Below, piece after piece: positions 53,998-62,443 of a DNA stretch of 64,000 nucleotides. Under the pieces are notes generated by a model. It was not told the DNA's origin. It made no database searches and saw only the letters and a program-made list of their open reading frames with translations. Source of the stretch: Paraburkholderia adhaesiva (GTDB lineage: Bacteria > Pseudomonadota > Gammaproteobacteria > Burkholderiales > Burkholderiaceae); contig NZ_JAJEJQ010000001.1 in assembly GCF_021390575.1 (NCBI RefSeq), forward strand, positions 558,001 through 622,000. Reading direction: 5' to 3'. The translations under genes were made by a program, and so were the position numbers. Within the stretch, counting starts at the first letter, position 1; every line of letters begins with the position of its first letter.

Positions 53998-54873
53998 ATG
54001 TTTGATCTCGCTCAGTCCCCGATAGTCATTCCGTTCTTTGACCCAGTCACGGCTACGGTTACCTACGTCGTGCACGCGGGCCCCGGCTCGGCATGCGCAA
54101 TCGTCGATCCGGTGCTCGACTACGACCCGAAGTCAGGTCGCACATCCACCGAATCGGCCGACCGCGTGATCGCCTACGTGCGCGAAAACGGTCTCACCGT
54201 GCAGTGGCTGCTCGAAACGCACGCGCACGCGGACCACATGTCGTCGGCGCCGTATCTGAAGTCGCAACTGGGCGGGAAGATCGCCATCGGCGAGCACATT
54301 CGCACGGTGCAGGGTGTGTTCGGCAAGGTCTTCAACCTCGGTGACGCGCTCGCCGCCGATGGCAGCGAATTCGACCATCTGTTCAAGGACAACGAGTCTT
54401 TCGAAGTCGGCGCGATCGGTGCTCACGCGATGCACGTGCCGGGCCACACACCCGCCGATGTCGCCTACCAGATCGGCGATGCGGTGTTCGTCGGCGACAC
54501 GATGTTCATGCCTGACGTCGGTTCCGCGCGCTGCGACTTTCCCGGTGGCGAAGCACACACGCTCTATCGTTCGGCGCGCAAGTTGCTGTCGCTGCCCGGC
54601 AAGACACGTCTTTTCATGTGTCACGACTATCCGCCCGCGTCGCGCGAACCGCGCTTCGAAACCACGGTGGAAGAAGAGCGGCGCGACAACATCCATCTGA
54701 ACGACAACGTGAGCGAGGAATCCTTCGTCGCCATGCGGACCGCGCGCGACCGCACGCTGGCCATGCCCAATCTGATCCTGCCGTCCATTCAGGTGAATAT
54801 CCGCGCGGGCCGTATGCCCGAGCCTGAGGACAATGGCACGCGCTATCTGAAGATTCCGGTCAACGCCCTCTGA
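53998..54873 (+). CDS. Persulfide dioxygenase (Blh/ETHE1-type metallo-beta-lactamase fold)
   Basis: A 291-residue metallo-beta-lactamase-fold protein with ACAIVDPVLDYDPKSGRTS, the metal motif THAHADHMSS, VPGHTPADVAYQIGDAVFVGDTMFMPDVGSARCDFPGGEA and MCHDYPPASREPRFETTVEEERRDNIHL, all typical of glutathione-persulfide dioxygenases (ETHE1 class, BlaP/Blh in the Xylella BigR operon). It oxidises glutathione persulfide from SQR to sulfite. GGAG precedes the ATG. Divergent from the BigR operon across a 120-bp AT-rich spacer. A hairpin follows. Confidence 0.93.
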   Translation: MFDLAQSPIVIPFFDPVTATVTYVVHAGPGSACAIVDPVLDYDPKSGRTSTESADRVIAYVRENGLTVQWLLETHAHADHMSSAPYLKSQLGGKIAIGEHIRTVQGVFGKVFNLGDALAADGSEFDHLFKDNESFEVGAIGAHAMHVPGHTPADVAYQIGDAVFVGDTMFMPDVGSARCDFPGGEAHTLYRSARKLLSLPGKTRLFMCHDYPPASREPRFETTVEEERRDNIHLNDNVSEESFVAMRTARDRTLAMPNLILPSIQVNIRAGRMPEPEDNGTRYLKIPVNAL

Positions 54874-55233
54874 CGCCTTTTGCCTGGACGCCACGCCCCG
54901 GCGTCCAGTTCCGTCTGCCCGCGGCGCGCATTAGCGCAGGTCGGGCGGCCGGCTTTTCGCGCTGCATTGCGCGCCCGTTCCAGCATCGCCTCTCGCAGCG
55001 TTTCTCAGGCTGCTTTCTGCAAGGCCTCGCAGGCCGCCTCTCGCACTATCGCGCACGGCACTTCTTACGTTGCTTGTCCGAAACGCGAAACTGTTTCCCA
55101 CCCAACTGGCCGACGGCCATTTAGACTTCGATTCAGTTCGACGTCGCGCGCGACGCCCGTCGCCCATCACCGCAGCATGTAACCCGATCCCGGACCTGTT
55201 ATTCACGCGAGCAGGCCGACGAGGAGTCGTGTC
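54874..55233. other. Spacer between persulfide dioxygenase and quinone oxidoreductase
   Basis: The left end holds a hairpin (54885-54907). The rest shows no credible gene. A ribosome binding site (GAGGAG) stands at the right end. Promoter boxes could not be assigned. Confidence 0.4.
54885..54907 (+). terminator. Hairpin after persulfide dioxygenase
   Basis: TGGACGCC (54885-54892) and GGCGTCCA (54900-54907) form a perfect 8-bp stem with a 7-nt loop, 12 bp after the stop codon. It lacks a T-run, so it may be a weak terminator or 3' stabiliser. Confidence 0.6.
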
Positions 55234-56202
55234 ATGAAAGCCATCCAGTTCAAATCGTTCGGCAAGCCGGACGTGCTCGAATACGTCGATCTGCCGACGC
55301 CTGTTCCCGCGCCGGGCAACGCGCTCGTGCAGGTGTTCGCGGCGTCGGTGAACCCGAGCGACGTGAAGAACGTCGCCGGTCATTTCGAGCACACCGTCTT
55401 GCCGCGCGTGCCGGGCCGCGATTTCAGCGGTGTTGTCGTGACGGGCCCCGACGCATGGATCGGTGCCGAGGTGTGGGGCACCGGTGGCGACATCGGCTTC
55501 ACGCGCGACGGTACCCACGCCGGGTTCATCGAGATCCCCGTGGCCGCGCTCGCGCGTAAGCCCGCTTCGTTGAGTCACGCGCAAGCCGCGTCGATCGGCG
55601 TGAATTTCGTCGTGGCATGGCTCGGCACGGTCGATTACGCGCGTGTTGCCGAGGGTGAGACGATCGCTGTGATCGGCGTTTCGGGCGGCGTGGGCGGCAC
55701 CGTGACGCAAATCGCGAAGGCACGTGGCGCGCGCGTGATCGGCGTCGCGCGCGAAGCGCCACGCGCCGATTCGCCCGCGGCGCGCCTGATCGACGCATTC
55801 GTGCCGATGGACGAGCACACCGCGCAACACGTGCGCGAGTTGACCGCCGGCGCGGGCGCGGAGGTGGTCTACGACACGGTCGGCGGCGTCGCGTTCGAAC
55901 TCGCGCTTTCGCTCGCGAAGCGACGCGGACGCGTGGTCGAAATCAGCGCCACGGGCAAGCGCCGCGTGGAGTTCGATCTGATCGACTTCTATCACAACGA
56001 AACGCAGCTATTCGGCGCGGACAGCGCGAAGCTCGGCGTCGCGGAATCGGCGCCGATGATGACGGCGATTGCCGAAGCGTTCGACGCCGGTCACTTCGAA
56101 GCGCCGGTCATCGCCATGCGGTTTCCGCTCGAACGCGCGCGCGAGGCGTACGAAGCGGTGGCGGGCGGCACGCCTGGGCGCGTCGTGATCGAGATGCCCT
56201 GA
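55234..56202 (+). CDS. Quinone oxidoreductase-like (zeta-crystallin family) protein
   Basis: A 322-residue MDR-superfamily protein without structural zinc: MKAIQFKSFGKPDVLEYVDLPTPVP, ASVNPSDVKNVAGHF, GRDFSGVVV, NADPH-binding VIGVSGGVGGTVTQIAKARGARVIGVAR (about 145-172) and the late EVVYDTVGGVAFELALSLAKRRGRVVEIS. Such proteins reduce quinones or enones with NADPH; the substrate is not predictable. GAGGAG precedes the ATG. Its end is 12 bp from the convergent host attachment protein gene. Confidence 0.9.
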   Translation: MKAIQFKSFGKPDVLEYVDLPTPVPAPGNALVQVFAASVNPSDVKNVAGHFEHTVLPRVPGRDFSGVVVTGPDAWIGAEVWGTGGDIGFTRDGTHAGFIEIPVAALARKPASLSHAQAASIGVNFVVAWLGTVDYARVAEGETIAVIGVSGGVGGTVTQIAKARGARVIGVAREAPRADSPAARLIDAFVPMDEHTAQHVRELTAGAGAEVVYDTVGGVAFELALSLAKRRGRVVEISATGKRRVEFDLIDFYHNETQLFGADSAKLGVAESAPMMTAIAEAFDAGHFEAPVIAMRFPLERAREAYEAVAGGTPGRVVIEMP

Positions 56203-56214
56203 CGTACAAACCAT

Positions 56215-56670
56215 TCAGGCTGCGCTGCGCACGAGACGCTCGGGCAGACGCGCGCGCAGTGCGCGCGCATCGAGGTGCGCGAGATCCTTATCGAGTTCGA
56301 GCGCCACGACGTTTTGCGTCTGCGAATCGAGCGCCTTGCGCAGCACGCCGAGGAATGCAGGCGCCGCTGCAATCACCAGTGTTCCGTAGCGCGCTTCTGC
56401 GCGCGCCTTTGCGAGCGTCGTCGCGATCTGGGCGGCGAATGCCGTGGCTTCGCGTTCGTGTTGCGTGGTGTCGGGATCGGACGCCTGGCGGCCAGGGCCT
56501 GCGCTGTCGAAGGTGCGGCCTGGCCTGTCGCTCACGAGGCTCTGCTTGAGCACGCGGCTCTCGGGGTGCAGGAGCGTTTCGACTTCGTCTATCGCGCCAA
56601 GCGGGTTGTCCGTCGCGAAGATGCGCGCCGTCACGCGGTTGGCGACAACGATCCAGATCGTTTTCGACAT
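56215..56670 (-). CDS. Host attachment protein family (AtsA-like)
   Basis: A 151-residue soluble protein: MSKTIWIVVANRVTARIFATDNPLG at the start, TFDSAGPGRQASDPDTTQHEREATAFAAQIATTLAKARAE and YGTLVIAAAPAFLGVLRKAL in the middle, and ELDKDLAHLDARALRARLPERL at the end. The family is named after an Agrobacterium attachment gene; its fold resembles release-factor domain 1. Molecular function is unknown. The ATG at 56670 is the family start. Divergent from the flavoprotein gene at 56937 across a spacer with a perfect palindrome. Confidence 0.85.
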   Translation of the reverse strand: MSKTIWIVVANRVTARIFATDNPLGAIDEVETLLHPESRVLKQSLVSDRPGRTFDSAGPGRQASDPDTTQHEREATAFAAQIATTLAKARAEARYGTLVIAAAPAFLGVLRKALDSQTQNVVALELDKDLAHLDARALRARLPERLVRSAA

Positions 56671-56829
56671 GTTTTCTCTCCGGCCTGGGCTCCGGCGACG
56701 CGTCTCGGCGAGCGGCATACGCCTCGCCGGAGCGATGAGGGGATGCGCGGCAGAGCGCGAATTCCAAGGTTAGCGCGATCGGGTCACACGTGCGATGGGG
56801 CGGGCGGCGCGTCGTAAGGCTTCGGTGCG

Positions 56830-56852
56830 ATCCTCCCGAGAATCGGGAGGAT
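56830..56852. promoter_or_regulatory. Perfect 10-bp inverted repeat in the divergent spacer
   Basis: ATCCTCCCGA (56830-56839) and TCGGGAGGAT (56843-56852) form a perfect dyad with a GAA centre, 85 bp before the flavoprotein gene and upstream of an AT-rich TTATATTTTT (56871-56880). It is either an operator for one or both divergent genes or an RNA hairpin. Confidence 0.45.
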
Positions 56853-56936
56853 GATTCCAGATTGCAGGTGATTATATTTTTCGATGGAAGGGGATAGTCT
56901 GCAGACTTCGGTCAACCCGATCAGAAGGAGCTCGAC

Positions 56937-57602
56937 ATGACTTCCGCCGACCGTCGCTATTCGAGCGATGTCGCTTTCACGCCCACCGTGAAGGCCATGC
57001 AGCAGCGTCTGGGCTCGCGCGGGATGTATGCACGCGTCGAGTCGGAGCATGGCTGGGAGGCTGCGATCCCGCCCAATATTAAAAGCTTCATCGAAGCGCA
57101 AACGAGCGTGTTCCTCGCCACCGCGAACGCCGAGGGCCAACCGTATATCCAGCATCGCGGCGGTCCCGCAGGATTTCTGCGCGTGCTCGACGAGCGCACC
57201 ATCGCATTCGCTGATTTCAAGGGGAATCGCCAGTACATCACGCTCGGTAACCTGGCAGACAACCCGCGGGCGCATTTGTTTCTGATCGACTATGCGCGCA
57301 CTCGCCGTCTGAAGATCTGGGGTACGGCGCGCGCCGTCGATGATCCCGAACTGATCGCGAAGCTGATGCCCGAAGGCTACGACGCGGTGCCGGAGCGCGC
57401 GATTGTGTTTACCGTCGAGGCGTGGGATCGCAACTGTCCGCAGCATATCCCGCAACGTTTCGATGCGGCGGACGTGGAAGCGGCGCTCACGGCGCGCGAT
57501 ACGCGCATCGAGGCACTTGAGGCGGAAGCGGCGCAGCGTGAGGCCCACGTGCGCAAGCTGGAGGAAGAAGTCGCGCGGCTGCGTAAGCAGAACGCGGCGT
57601 AG
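56937..57602 (+). CDS. Pyridoxamine 5'-phosphate oxidase-family flavoprotein with coiled-coil tail
   Basis: A 221-residue protein. Residues about 40-165 form a split-barrel FMN-binding domain (FIEAQTSVFLATANAEGQPYIQHRGGPAGFLRVLDERTIAFADFKGNRQYITLGNLADNPRAHLFLIDY). The C-terminal 45 residues (AADVEAALTARDTRIEALEAEAAQREAHVRKLEEEVARLRK) form a charged coiled coil, an unusual addition. AAGGAG precedes the ATG. Activity unknown; related proteins reduce F420, heme or general stress substrates. Confidence 0.82.
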   Translation: MTSADRRYSSDVAFTPTVKAMQQRLGSRGMYARVESEHGWEAAIPPNIKSFIEAQTSVFLATANAEGQPYIQHRGGPAGFLRVLDERTIAFADFKGNRQYITLGNLADNPRAHLFLIDYARTRRLKIWGTARAVDDPELIAKLMPEGYDAVPERAIVFTVEAWDRNCPQHIPQRFDAADVEAALTARDTRIEALEAEAAQREAHVRKLEEEVARLRKQNAA

Positions 57603-57712
57603 CACAGTGTTGCTGGCGGCTGCCGCGTGGCAGGCCGCCGGGCGTGGTCGCCCGCGTATATCGCAAACGCGGGTAACGCAGTTGACGAGGCCAGAGCGAT
57701 CGAAGAAACCAG

Positions 57713-57730
57713 GGCGGCAGAAATGCCGCC
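57713..57730 (-). terminator. Hairpin after the entericidin gene
   Basis: GGCGGCA (57713-57719) and TGCCGCC (57724-57730) form a 7-bp stem immediately after the entericidin stop codon. On the minus strand it is followed by CTGGTTTCTTC, a weak U-rich stretch, so it is a probable modest terminator. Confidence 0.55.
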
Positions 57731-57865
57731 TTACTTCATCTTCTCTGCCTCGTTCGTGATGGCCTGACCACCCTTCGAGAGATCCTGGCCCGCGCCGGCG
57801 ACGGTATTGCATGCCGCAAGCGTGACGGTGAAGAGTGCAAGCACGAACGCAATATAACGGTACAT
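57731..57865 (-). CDS. Entericidin A/B family small lipoprotein
   Basis: A 44-residue lipoprotein: MYRYIAFVLALFTVTLAACNTVAGAG with lipobox LAAC (lipidated Cys19), then AGQDLSKGGQAITNEAEKMK. The GxDxxxGGxxI ending is the entericidin family signature. AAGGAG precedes the ATG at 57865. Members are small membrane-active or envelope-stress lipoproteins; an antidote/toxin pair was described in enterics, but only one gene is here. Confidence 0.9.
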   Translation of the reverse strand: MYRYIAFVLALFTVTLAACNTVAGAGQDLSKGGQAITNEAEKMK

Positions 57866-58010
57866 GTCGGCTCTCCTTATGCGTGTAATCGCGAGCGGTG
57901 CCGCGAAGCGACTCCCGGCCGCGACCGGGGCGTACTGACCAGGGCCGCGGGGACGCAGACCCATGCGAGGAATTGTACGCGCGGACCGGGAGGGGGGCGC
58001 CCGGTGTGCC

Positions 58011-59129
58011 TCAGGTGCGCCGATGCGACTTGTGCGCAGCTTTGCGCACCACCAGCCACTTCGGCGAGCGAAAGCGCACGATGCTTACGTAGAGCCACAC
58101 GTAGGTCAGCGCGAACACCACCACGAAGCAGAAGAGATGGACCGTGTGGCGCCAGAAGAGCGTTGCCGGGATCACCGCGATCAGGCACAGCAGCCACAGG
58201 TAAGGCGACGTGAGCGAGTTGCGTCGCGTGAGTTCGCGCGCCGTGCGTGCGCCCACGGCCCAGCGCATCAGCCGCTTGTAGACGAGCATGTGCAGGTGCA
58301 CGCCGTCGGGAATGCCAGGCGACATGCCGCGCACGAACTTCTTCCGGTAGATCGAGAAACACGTCTCGAAGATCGGGTACATGAAGAGCAGCACCGGATA
58401 CCATGCCGAGACGTCGCGGTTGCGCATGACGAGCAGGATCGACAGCTCGGCGAGCATGAAGCCGATGAAGTACGCGCCGCCGTCGCCGAGGAAGATCAGC
58501 CCCGCCGGGAAGTTCCAGATGAAGAAGCCCATCACCGCGCCCATCATGATGAGCGATGCGGAGAGCACGACCGCGTCGTGCACCTGGAACGCGACGTAGC
58601 CGAGCGACGCGAACATCATGAACGCGACCATCGAGGCGAGGCCGTTGAAGCCGTCGATGATGTTGACCGCATTGGCGAGCGCGGCAACCGCGAGCACCGT
58701 GATCACGAACGAAATCGGGGTGTAAGAGAGCAGAAAGTCGAGCGGCGGAACGCTGATGCGCGTGACCGCAATGTCGAGCAGGAAAAACGCGAGCGCCGCG
58801 GCGGCCATGGTGCAGATGAGGCGTGCGAGCGGTGAGACCCGCTTGGTGAGGTCTTCTGCGAGTCCCGACGCGAAAGCGGGCAAGCCGCACGCGGCGATGC
58901 CGAGGATGCCGCCCGAAACCGCCGGGTACGCACCGCGCAGTTGCAGGGCGGCGACGATGAGACCGGCGAGAATGCCGGTTCCGCCGATACGCGGCACCGG
59001 CCGCGCGTGGAATTTCTGGACACCCGCGAGATCCGAATCGACGGAAAACTTTTCATGCAGATGCGCATACCGCACGATCAGCAGCGTGACCACCAGGGAA
59101 ACGATAAAACCGAGCGCAAAACTGAGCAT
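58011..59129 (-). CDS. MraY/WecA-like phospho-sugar transferase
   Basis: A 372-residue polytopic membrane protein of the polyprenyl-phosphate N-acetylhexosamine-1-phosphate transferase superfamily. About eleven helices. Conserved sites: ASGLAEDLTKRV (the usual DD pair is AED here), the NIIDGFNGLASM loop, FLGDGGAYFIGFMLAEL, and the late HLHMLVYKRL in place of HIHH. It would start a lipid-linked polysaccharide (O-antigen, glycan or EPS). It is divergent from the GT2 gene and separated from it by a repeat-bearing spacer. Confidence 0.88.
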   Translation of the reverse strand: MLSFALGFIVSLVVTLLIVRYAHLHEKFSVDSDLAGVQKFHARPVPRIGGTGILAGLIVAALQLRGAYPAVSGGILGIAACGLPAFASGLAEDLTKRVSPLARLICTMAAAALAFFLLDIAVTRISVPPLDFLLSYTPISFVITVLAVAALANAVNIIDGFNGLASMVAFMMFASLGYVAFQVHDAVVLSASLIMMGAVMGFFIWNFPAGLIFLGDGGAYFIGFMLAELSILLVMRNRDVSAWYPVLLFMYPIFETCFSIYRKKFVRGMSPGIPDGVHLHMLVYKRLMRWAVGARTARELTRRNSLTSPYLWLLCLIAVIPATLFWRHTVHLFCFVVVFALTYVWLYVSIVRFRSPKWLVVRKAAHKSHRRT

Positions 59130-59431
59130 GAAATCGGGACGCGAGGAATGGATGCGCGATTATACAAAGCCGGTGAGGTGATGCCCGTTTCGAGCCCGTG
59201 GGAACGATGCCGGCGGGCAGGTGAGGGCGGCGTGCCGGTTGCGTGTCGGAGGGGACGTTTGGGCGTCGGAATGGCGTCGGATAGGCGTCGGATAGGCGTC
59301 GGATAGGCGTCGGTTGCGCCGCATTCGCGTGCTAGTATGGCCCACCACGCTGCCCCGGAGAGGCCGCAAGGCCGATTGCGCGGACTGTCCCGGCTGGTGT
59401 CGGTGTCGGGCGGCAAAACCTGATTGCCCGC
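59130..59431. other. Divergent spacer between WecA-like and GT2 genes
   Basis: Contains the 11-bp tandem repeats listed separately. The remainder should hold promoters for both flanking genes; none could be assigned. Confidence 0.4.
59263..59317. repeat. Five tandem 11-bp repeats
   Basis: GCGTCGGATAG is repeated exactly three times (59274-59306), preceded by a variant GCGTCGGAATG (59263) and followed by GCGTCGGTTGC (59307). It lies in the spacer between the two divergent glycan genes, outside any credible reading frame. Confidence 0.85.
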
Positions 59432-60466
59432 ATGTACGGGCTGCCAAGACCGATGAATCTGGAAGAAGAACGCGCACCCGTTGCCGTGAGCAACGTGGAG
59501 CGCCCACTCGTTTCGATTCTGCTCATCGCCTATAACCAGGTCAGCGTGGTCGCCGACGCCGTGGCCGGTGTCTTGGCACAGACGTATTCGCCGCTGGAAA
59601 TCCTGATCTCCGACGATTGCTCCCAGGACGACACCTTCTCTGCGATCGAAGCGGCCGTGCGCGACTATCGCGGCCCGCATCGCCTTGTGCTCAACCGCAA
59701 CGAGCGCAACCTCGGCATTTCCGGACACCTTTCGCAACTCGCGCGCATGAGCCACGGCGAACTGCTGGTGGTCGCCGCGGGCGACGATGTTTCGGTGCCC
59801 GAGCGCTGCGATCGTCTCGTCACGTGCTGGAATGCGCTGGGCCGGCGCGTCGATCTGATTGCCTCGGATCTCGTCGAGTTCGATAACGCCGATCCGCAGG
59901 CCGGCCGCATTGCGCCGACCGATCTCGGCAGCTACGCGGGCTTCGACGACTGGGCACGCGGGCGGCCGTGGCTCGTCGGCGCGGCGCATGCTTGGTCCCG
60001 GCGGCTCTTCGACCGCTTCGGCGACATGCTGCCGGGCGCGATGGCCGAAGACCAGATCATGACGTTTCGCGCCGTGATGACGGGCGGCGCGTACAGCCTG
60101 CGCGAGCCGCTGGTGCGCTACCGGCGCGGCGGACTTTCGGGCAAGCGCCGCTGGCGCACTGTCGAGCAGTTCATCGCGCGCGTGCAGCTAACCACGCGTT
60201 TTGGGCTCGTCGAATCGGACCAGTTTCAGCGCGACGCGGAAATTGCCGGGGTCGGCGAGGGCATGCGCGCGCTGCTCGTGCCGAAGCTCGCGCGCGAGCG
60301 CTACGTGCGCGACGTTTTCGCAGCGCACGGATTCCGGGCGAAGCTCGGTTTGCTCGCGCGCACGAAGGGCGTGAAGCGCGGGTTCCGCGTGCGGATGTTT
60401 CTCTACGCGGCGTGTCCGGGCGTTTATCGGCCGTTCTTCGCACTGCGGGCGCTGTTGCGGCGCTAA
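59432..60466 (+). CDS. Family 2 glycosyltransferase
   Basis: A 344-residue GT2 enzyme: VSILLIAYNQVSVVADAVAGVLAQTYSPLEILISDDCSQDDTFSAIE (about 27-73), the metal-binding AAGDDVSVPERC near 113-125, and MLPGAMAEDQIMTFRA with the catalytic-base region. It transfers a sugar from a nucleotide donor, presumably to an EPS or O-antigen repeat unit. Two in-frame starts (59432 and 59453) both lack clear ribosome binding sites. It ends 8 bp from the convergent glycosidase gene. Confidence 0.9.
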   Translation: MYGLPRPMNLEEERAPVAVSNVERPLVSILLIAYNQVSVVADAVAGVLAQTYSPLEILISDDCSQDDTFSAIEAAVRDYRGPHRLVLNRNERNLGISGHLSQLARMSHGELLVVAAGDDVSVPERCDRLVTCWNALGRRVDLIASDLVEFDNADPQAGRIAPTDLGSYAGFDDWARGRPWLVGAAHAWSRRLFDRFGDMLPGAMAEDQIMTFRAVMTGGAYSLREPLVRYRRGGLSGKRRWRTVEQFIARVQLTTRFGLVESDQFQRDAEIAGVGEGMRALLVPKLARERYVRDVFAAHGFRAKLGLLARTKGVKRGFRVRMFLYAACPGVYRPFFALRALLRR

Positions 60467-60474
60467 TCGCGGTT

Positions 60475-61875
60475 TCAGGCAGGCTCGCGATGCGCGAGCG
60501 TCACTTCAATCAATACCGGATGGTCGGGCACGCTTACGTCGAGGCGGCGCACGTCTCGATGGCTTTCACGTGGCTTGTCCGAAACGAGCGGGTCGTACAC
60601 GTTGACACGGCTCGCGCTCGCGCCCAGGTCGAGCCCGACGCTGGCGGGCGGATTGGCGACCGGCGTGCCCGTCGCACGATCCCAGATCTGCGTTTCGTTC
60701 CATAGCACCAGCACGAAGCGGCCATCGTTCTTCTGCAGCAGCAGGCTGCTCGCCAGCGGCGGCATGCCTGAGAGCGTGTACGCAAGCGTGCCGCCCGCCG
60801 CGCCGTTCGTGCTGTGCTTCGTATCGTCCTTCAGTATCGACGTGAGATTGCGGATCGCCGAGGCGACCGGCTTGGGGCTGTTGTCGATCCGAAAGAGGCC
60901 GAAGTGCATCTCGGCGTTTTTGTTCTGCGGATCGGGCTTCTGGTCCAGCAGTTCGTAGACGTAGGTGCGCTTCACGCCTGCCGCTGCCGCGTCCATGTAG
61001 CCGTTGAGCACGCCTTTGGCCTGAGCCGGTTCGTCGACGCCGATCATGTACCAGCCCGACTGCGGCATCGAGAAGTAGCCGAATTCGGTGATCACCATCG
61101 GCAAATGAAACTTCCTGAAGAGCCGGACGGCCGAGCCCATCCACGAATCGCCGTTCGCGTTGCGCATCGGCTGCTCGCCGTTTTGCGGGTAGACGTGTCC
61201 GTTCGCGTAGTCGGCGGCGTTCGTGCGGGTGTCGACCGGCTTGATGTCGTAGCCGGTGAGGTCGTAGACGGGCACGCCAGCGAGCGCGGGCGTGCCGCGT
61301 ACGCGCGTGTAGATCTCGCGCTGCACGGCGAGCCCCGCGTCGGCGCCCTTGAGGTCGCCGTAAGTGACCGGCCAGTTGTCGATCTCGTTGAGGCCCTCGA
61401 TGGCCACGACGCTGCCGGGCACTTCGGCGTTCAGCCGCAGCGCGCGGTCGAGGTGATCCGCGATGTCCAGATGCATCAAGACGTTGAACTTGATGCCGTG
61501 CTGCGCGAGATAGACGTAGCTCGCGAGCGGCGCTGCGCCACTGGCCGGCGGCGCGTCGCGAACGTGATGGATGCCGAGCCATGCGAGATCGTCGGCGATG
61601 TTGCGCACGTTCGCATAGGCGCCGTCCGTGTAGTTGACGTGCGTGTTGACGGCGAGCGTTTCGAGGAAGGCGTCGGCGCGCATCACGCGCACCACGTCAG
61701 CCTCCTGCGCCACCGACGTGCCGGTGAGCGCATAGAGGTACAAAAGTGCGGCAAAACTCGCGACGGTCCGCGCGCCCAACCGCCTGCACGGATGCGCGGC
61801 GCGCGCGTGCCGCGAACCGTGTGCTACGACTATGCGGGCTAGCGGGGCAACGACAGCTGCGAAGGGATGTCTCAC
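60475..61875 (-). CDS. Secreted clan GH-A-like glycoside hydrolase
   Basis: A 466-residue protein with a long basic N-region and a signal helix (VASFAALLYLYALTGTSVAQ, cleaved before EAD). A TIM-barrel follows with the two clan GH-A catalytic glutamates recognisable: AIEGLNEIDNW (Glu164, acid/base after Asn) and MVITEFGYF (Glu264, nucleophile), about 100 residues apart, then a beta-sandwich-like C-terminal part. Family (GH39-like or related) cannot be fixed. Periplasmic or extracellular; in an EPS locus it may trim or release polymer. Confidence 0.75.
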   Translation of the reverse strand: MRHPFAAVVAPLARIVVAHGSRHARAAHPCRRLGARTVASFAALLYLYALTGTSVAQEADVVRVMRADAFLETLAVNTHVNYTDGAYANVRNIADDLAWLGIHHVRDAPPASGAAPLASYVYLAQHGIKFNVLMHLDIADHLDRALRLNAEVPGSVVAIEGLNEIDNWPVTYGDLKGADAGLAVQREIYTRVRGTPALAGVPVYDLTGYDIKPVDTRTNAADYANGHVYPQNGEQPMRNANGDSWMGSAVRLFRKFHLPMVITEFGYFSMPQSGWYMIGVDEPAQAKGVLNGYMDAAAAGVKRTYVYELLDQKPDPQNKNAEMHFGLFRIDNSPKPVASAIRNLTSILKDDTKHSTNGAAGGTLAYTLSGMPPLASSLLLQKNDGRFVLVLWNETQIWDRATGTPVANPPASVGLDLGASASRVNVYDPLVSDKPRESHRDVRRLDVSVPDHPVLIEVTLAHREPA

Positions 61876-62443
61876 GGCGTCTTCCTCGCGTGGGGCGATC
61901 CCGGTAACGCGCGCCTTGCCCCATGCCAGCGTCGCGGAAGTTGTGCCTCTGCGGCGAGACCATTTTGGAGCGCCGTGTCGCGCCGCGTATGTGCGACAAC
62001 GAACATAGCGGGACTAGTCACAATAATAAGGGTTCCTGAAGTACTGAATCGTGCGTGAGATTCGGGCGAAACACGCGCATGCAACGCGCACGTCGAACCG
62101 CACGCTCACACGGACCACCCGGTTTTCCAGGGGGGAAAACGAAATTCGGTGTTGGTCGGTGCGTCAGCGCACGGATTAAACGCATCGCGATGTCGTAATC
62201 CCTTCCTTGTAAAACGGCCGTCCCTCTGGTGCTCAAGCGTGTCGAAGACGAACACGCGAGGTCTGTGGGATTGCGCACGGTGCCCTCCGGGCCCACTCCG
62301 TAATGTGATGACGTACGCCGTGATGGGGGCGGTGCGAACACATGGGGATCGCCAGATGCAAGTCGATCGCCGCGCTCGCACGTAACAGACGACCGCTCCA
62401 GACCACGAACGATTGACGAACGCGATACGCACGGGATAGGGCC
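61876..62443. promoter_or_regulatory. Long divergent leader before the EPS priming transferase
   Basis: This 568-bp gap is visibly less GC-rich than the genes beside it (ACTAGTCACAATAATAAGGG near 62010-62030). A 7-bp stem GTTTTCC/GGAAAAC (62122-62140) lies in it. No credible gene is seen. Its length and composition suggest a regulated promoter region for the EPS genes, but boxes could not be assigned. Confidence 0.45.

Noticed and set aside
57611..57639. Near-perfect hairpin after the flavoprotein gene as a terminator
   Set aside because: The stem has a bulge and there is no T-run; it may stabilise the 3' end but I did not list it as a terminator.
59263..59317. Possible CRISPR array
   Set aside because: The repeats are only 11 bp with no spacers and no cas genes are in the window.
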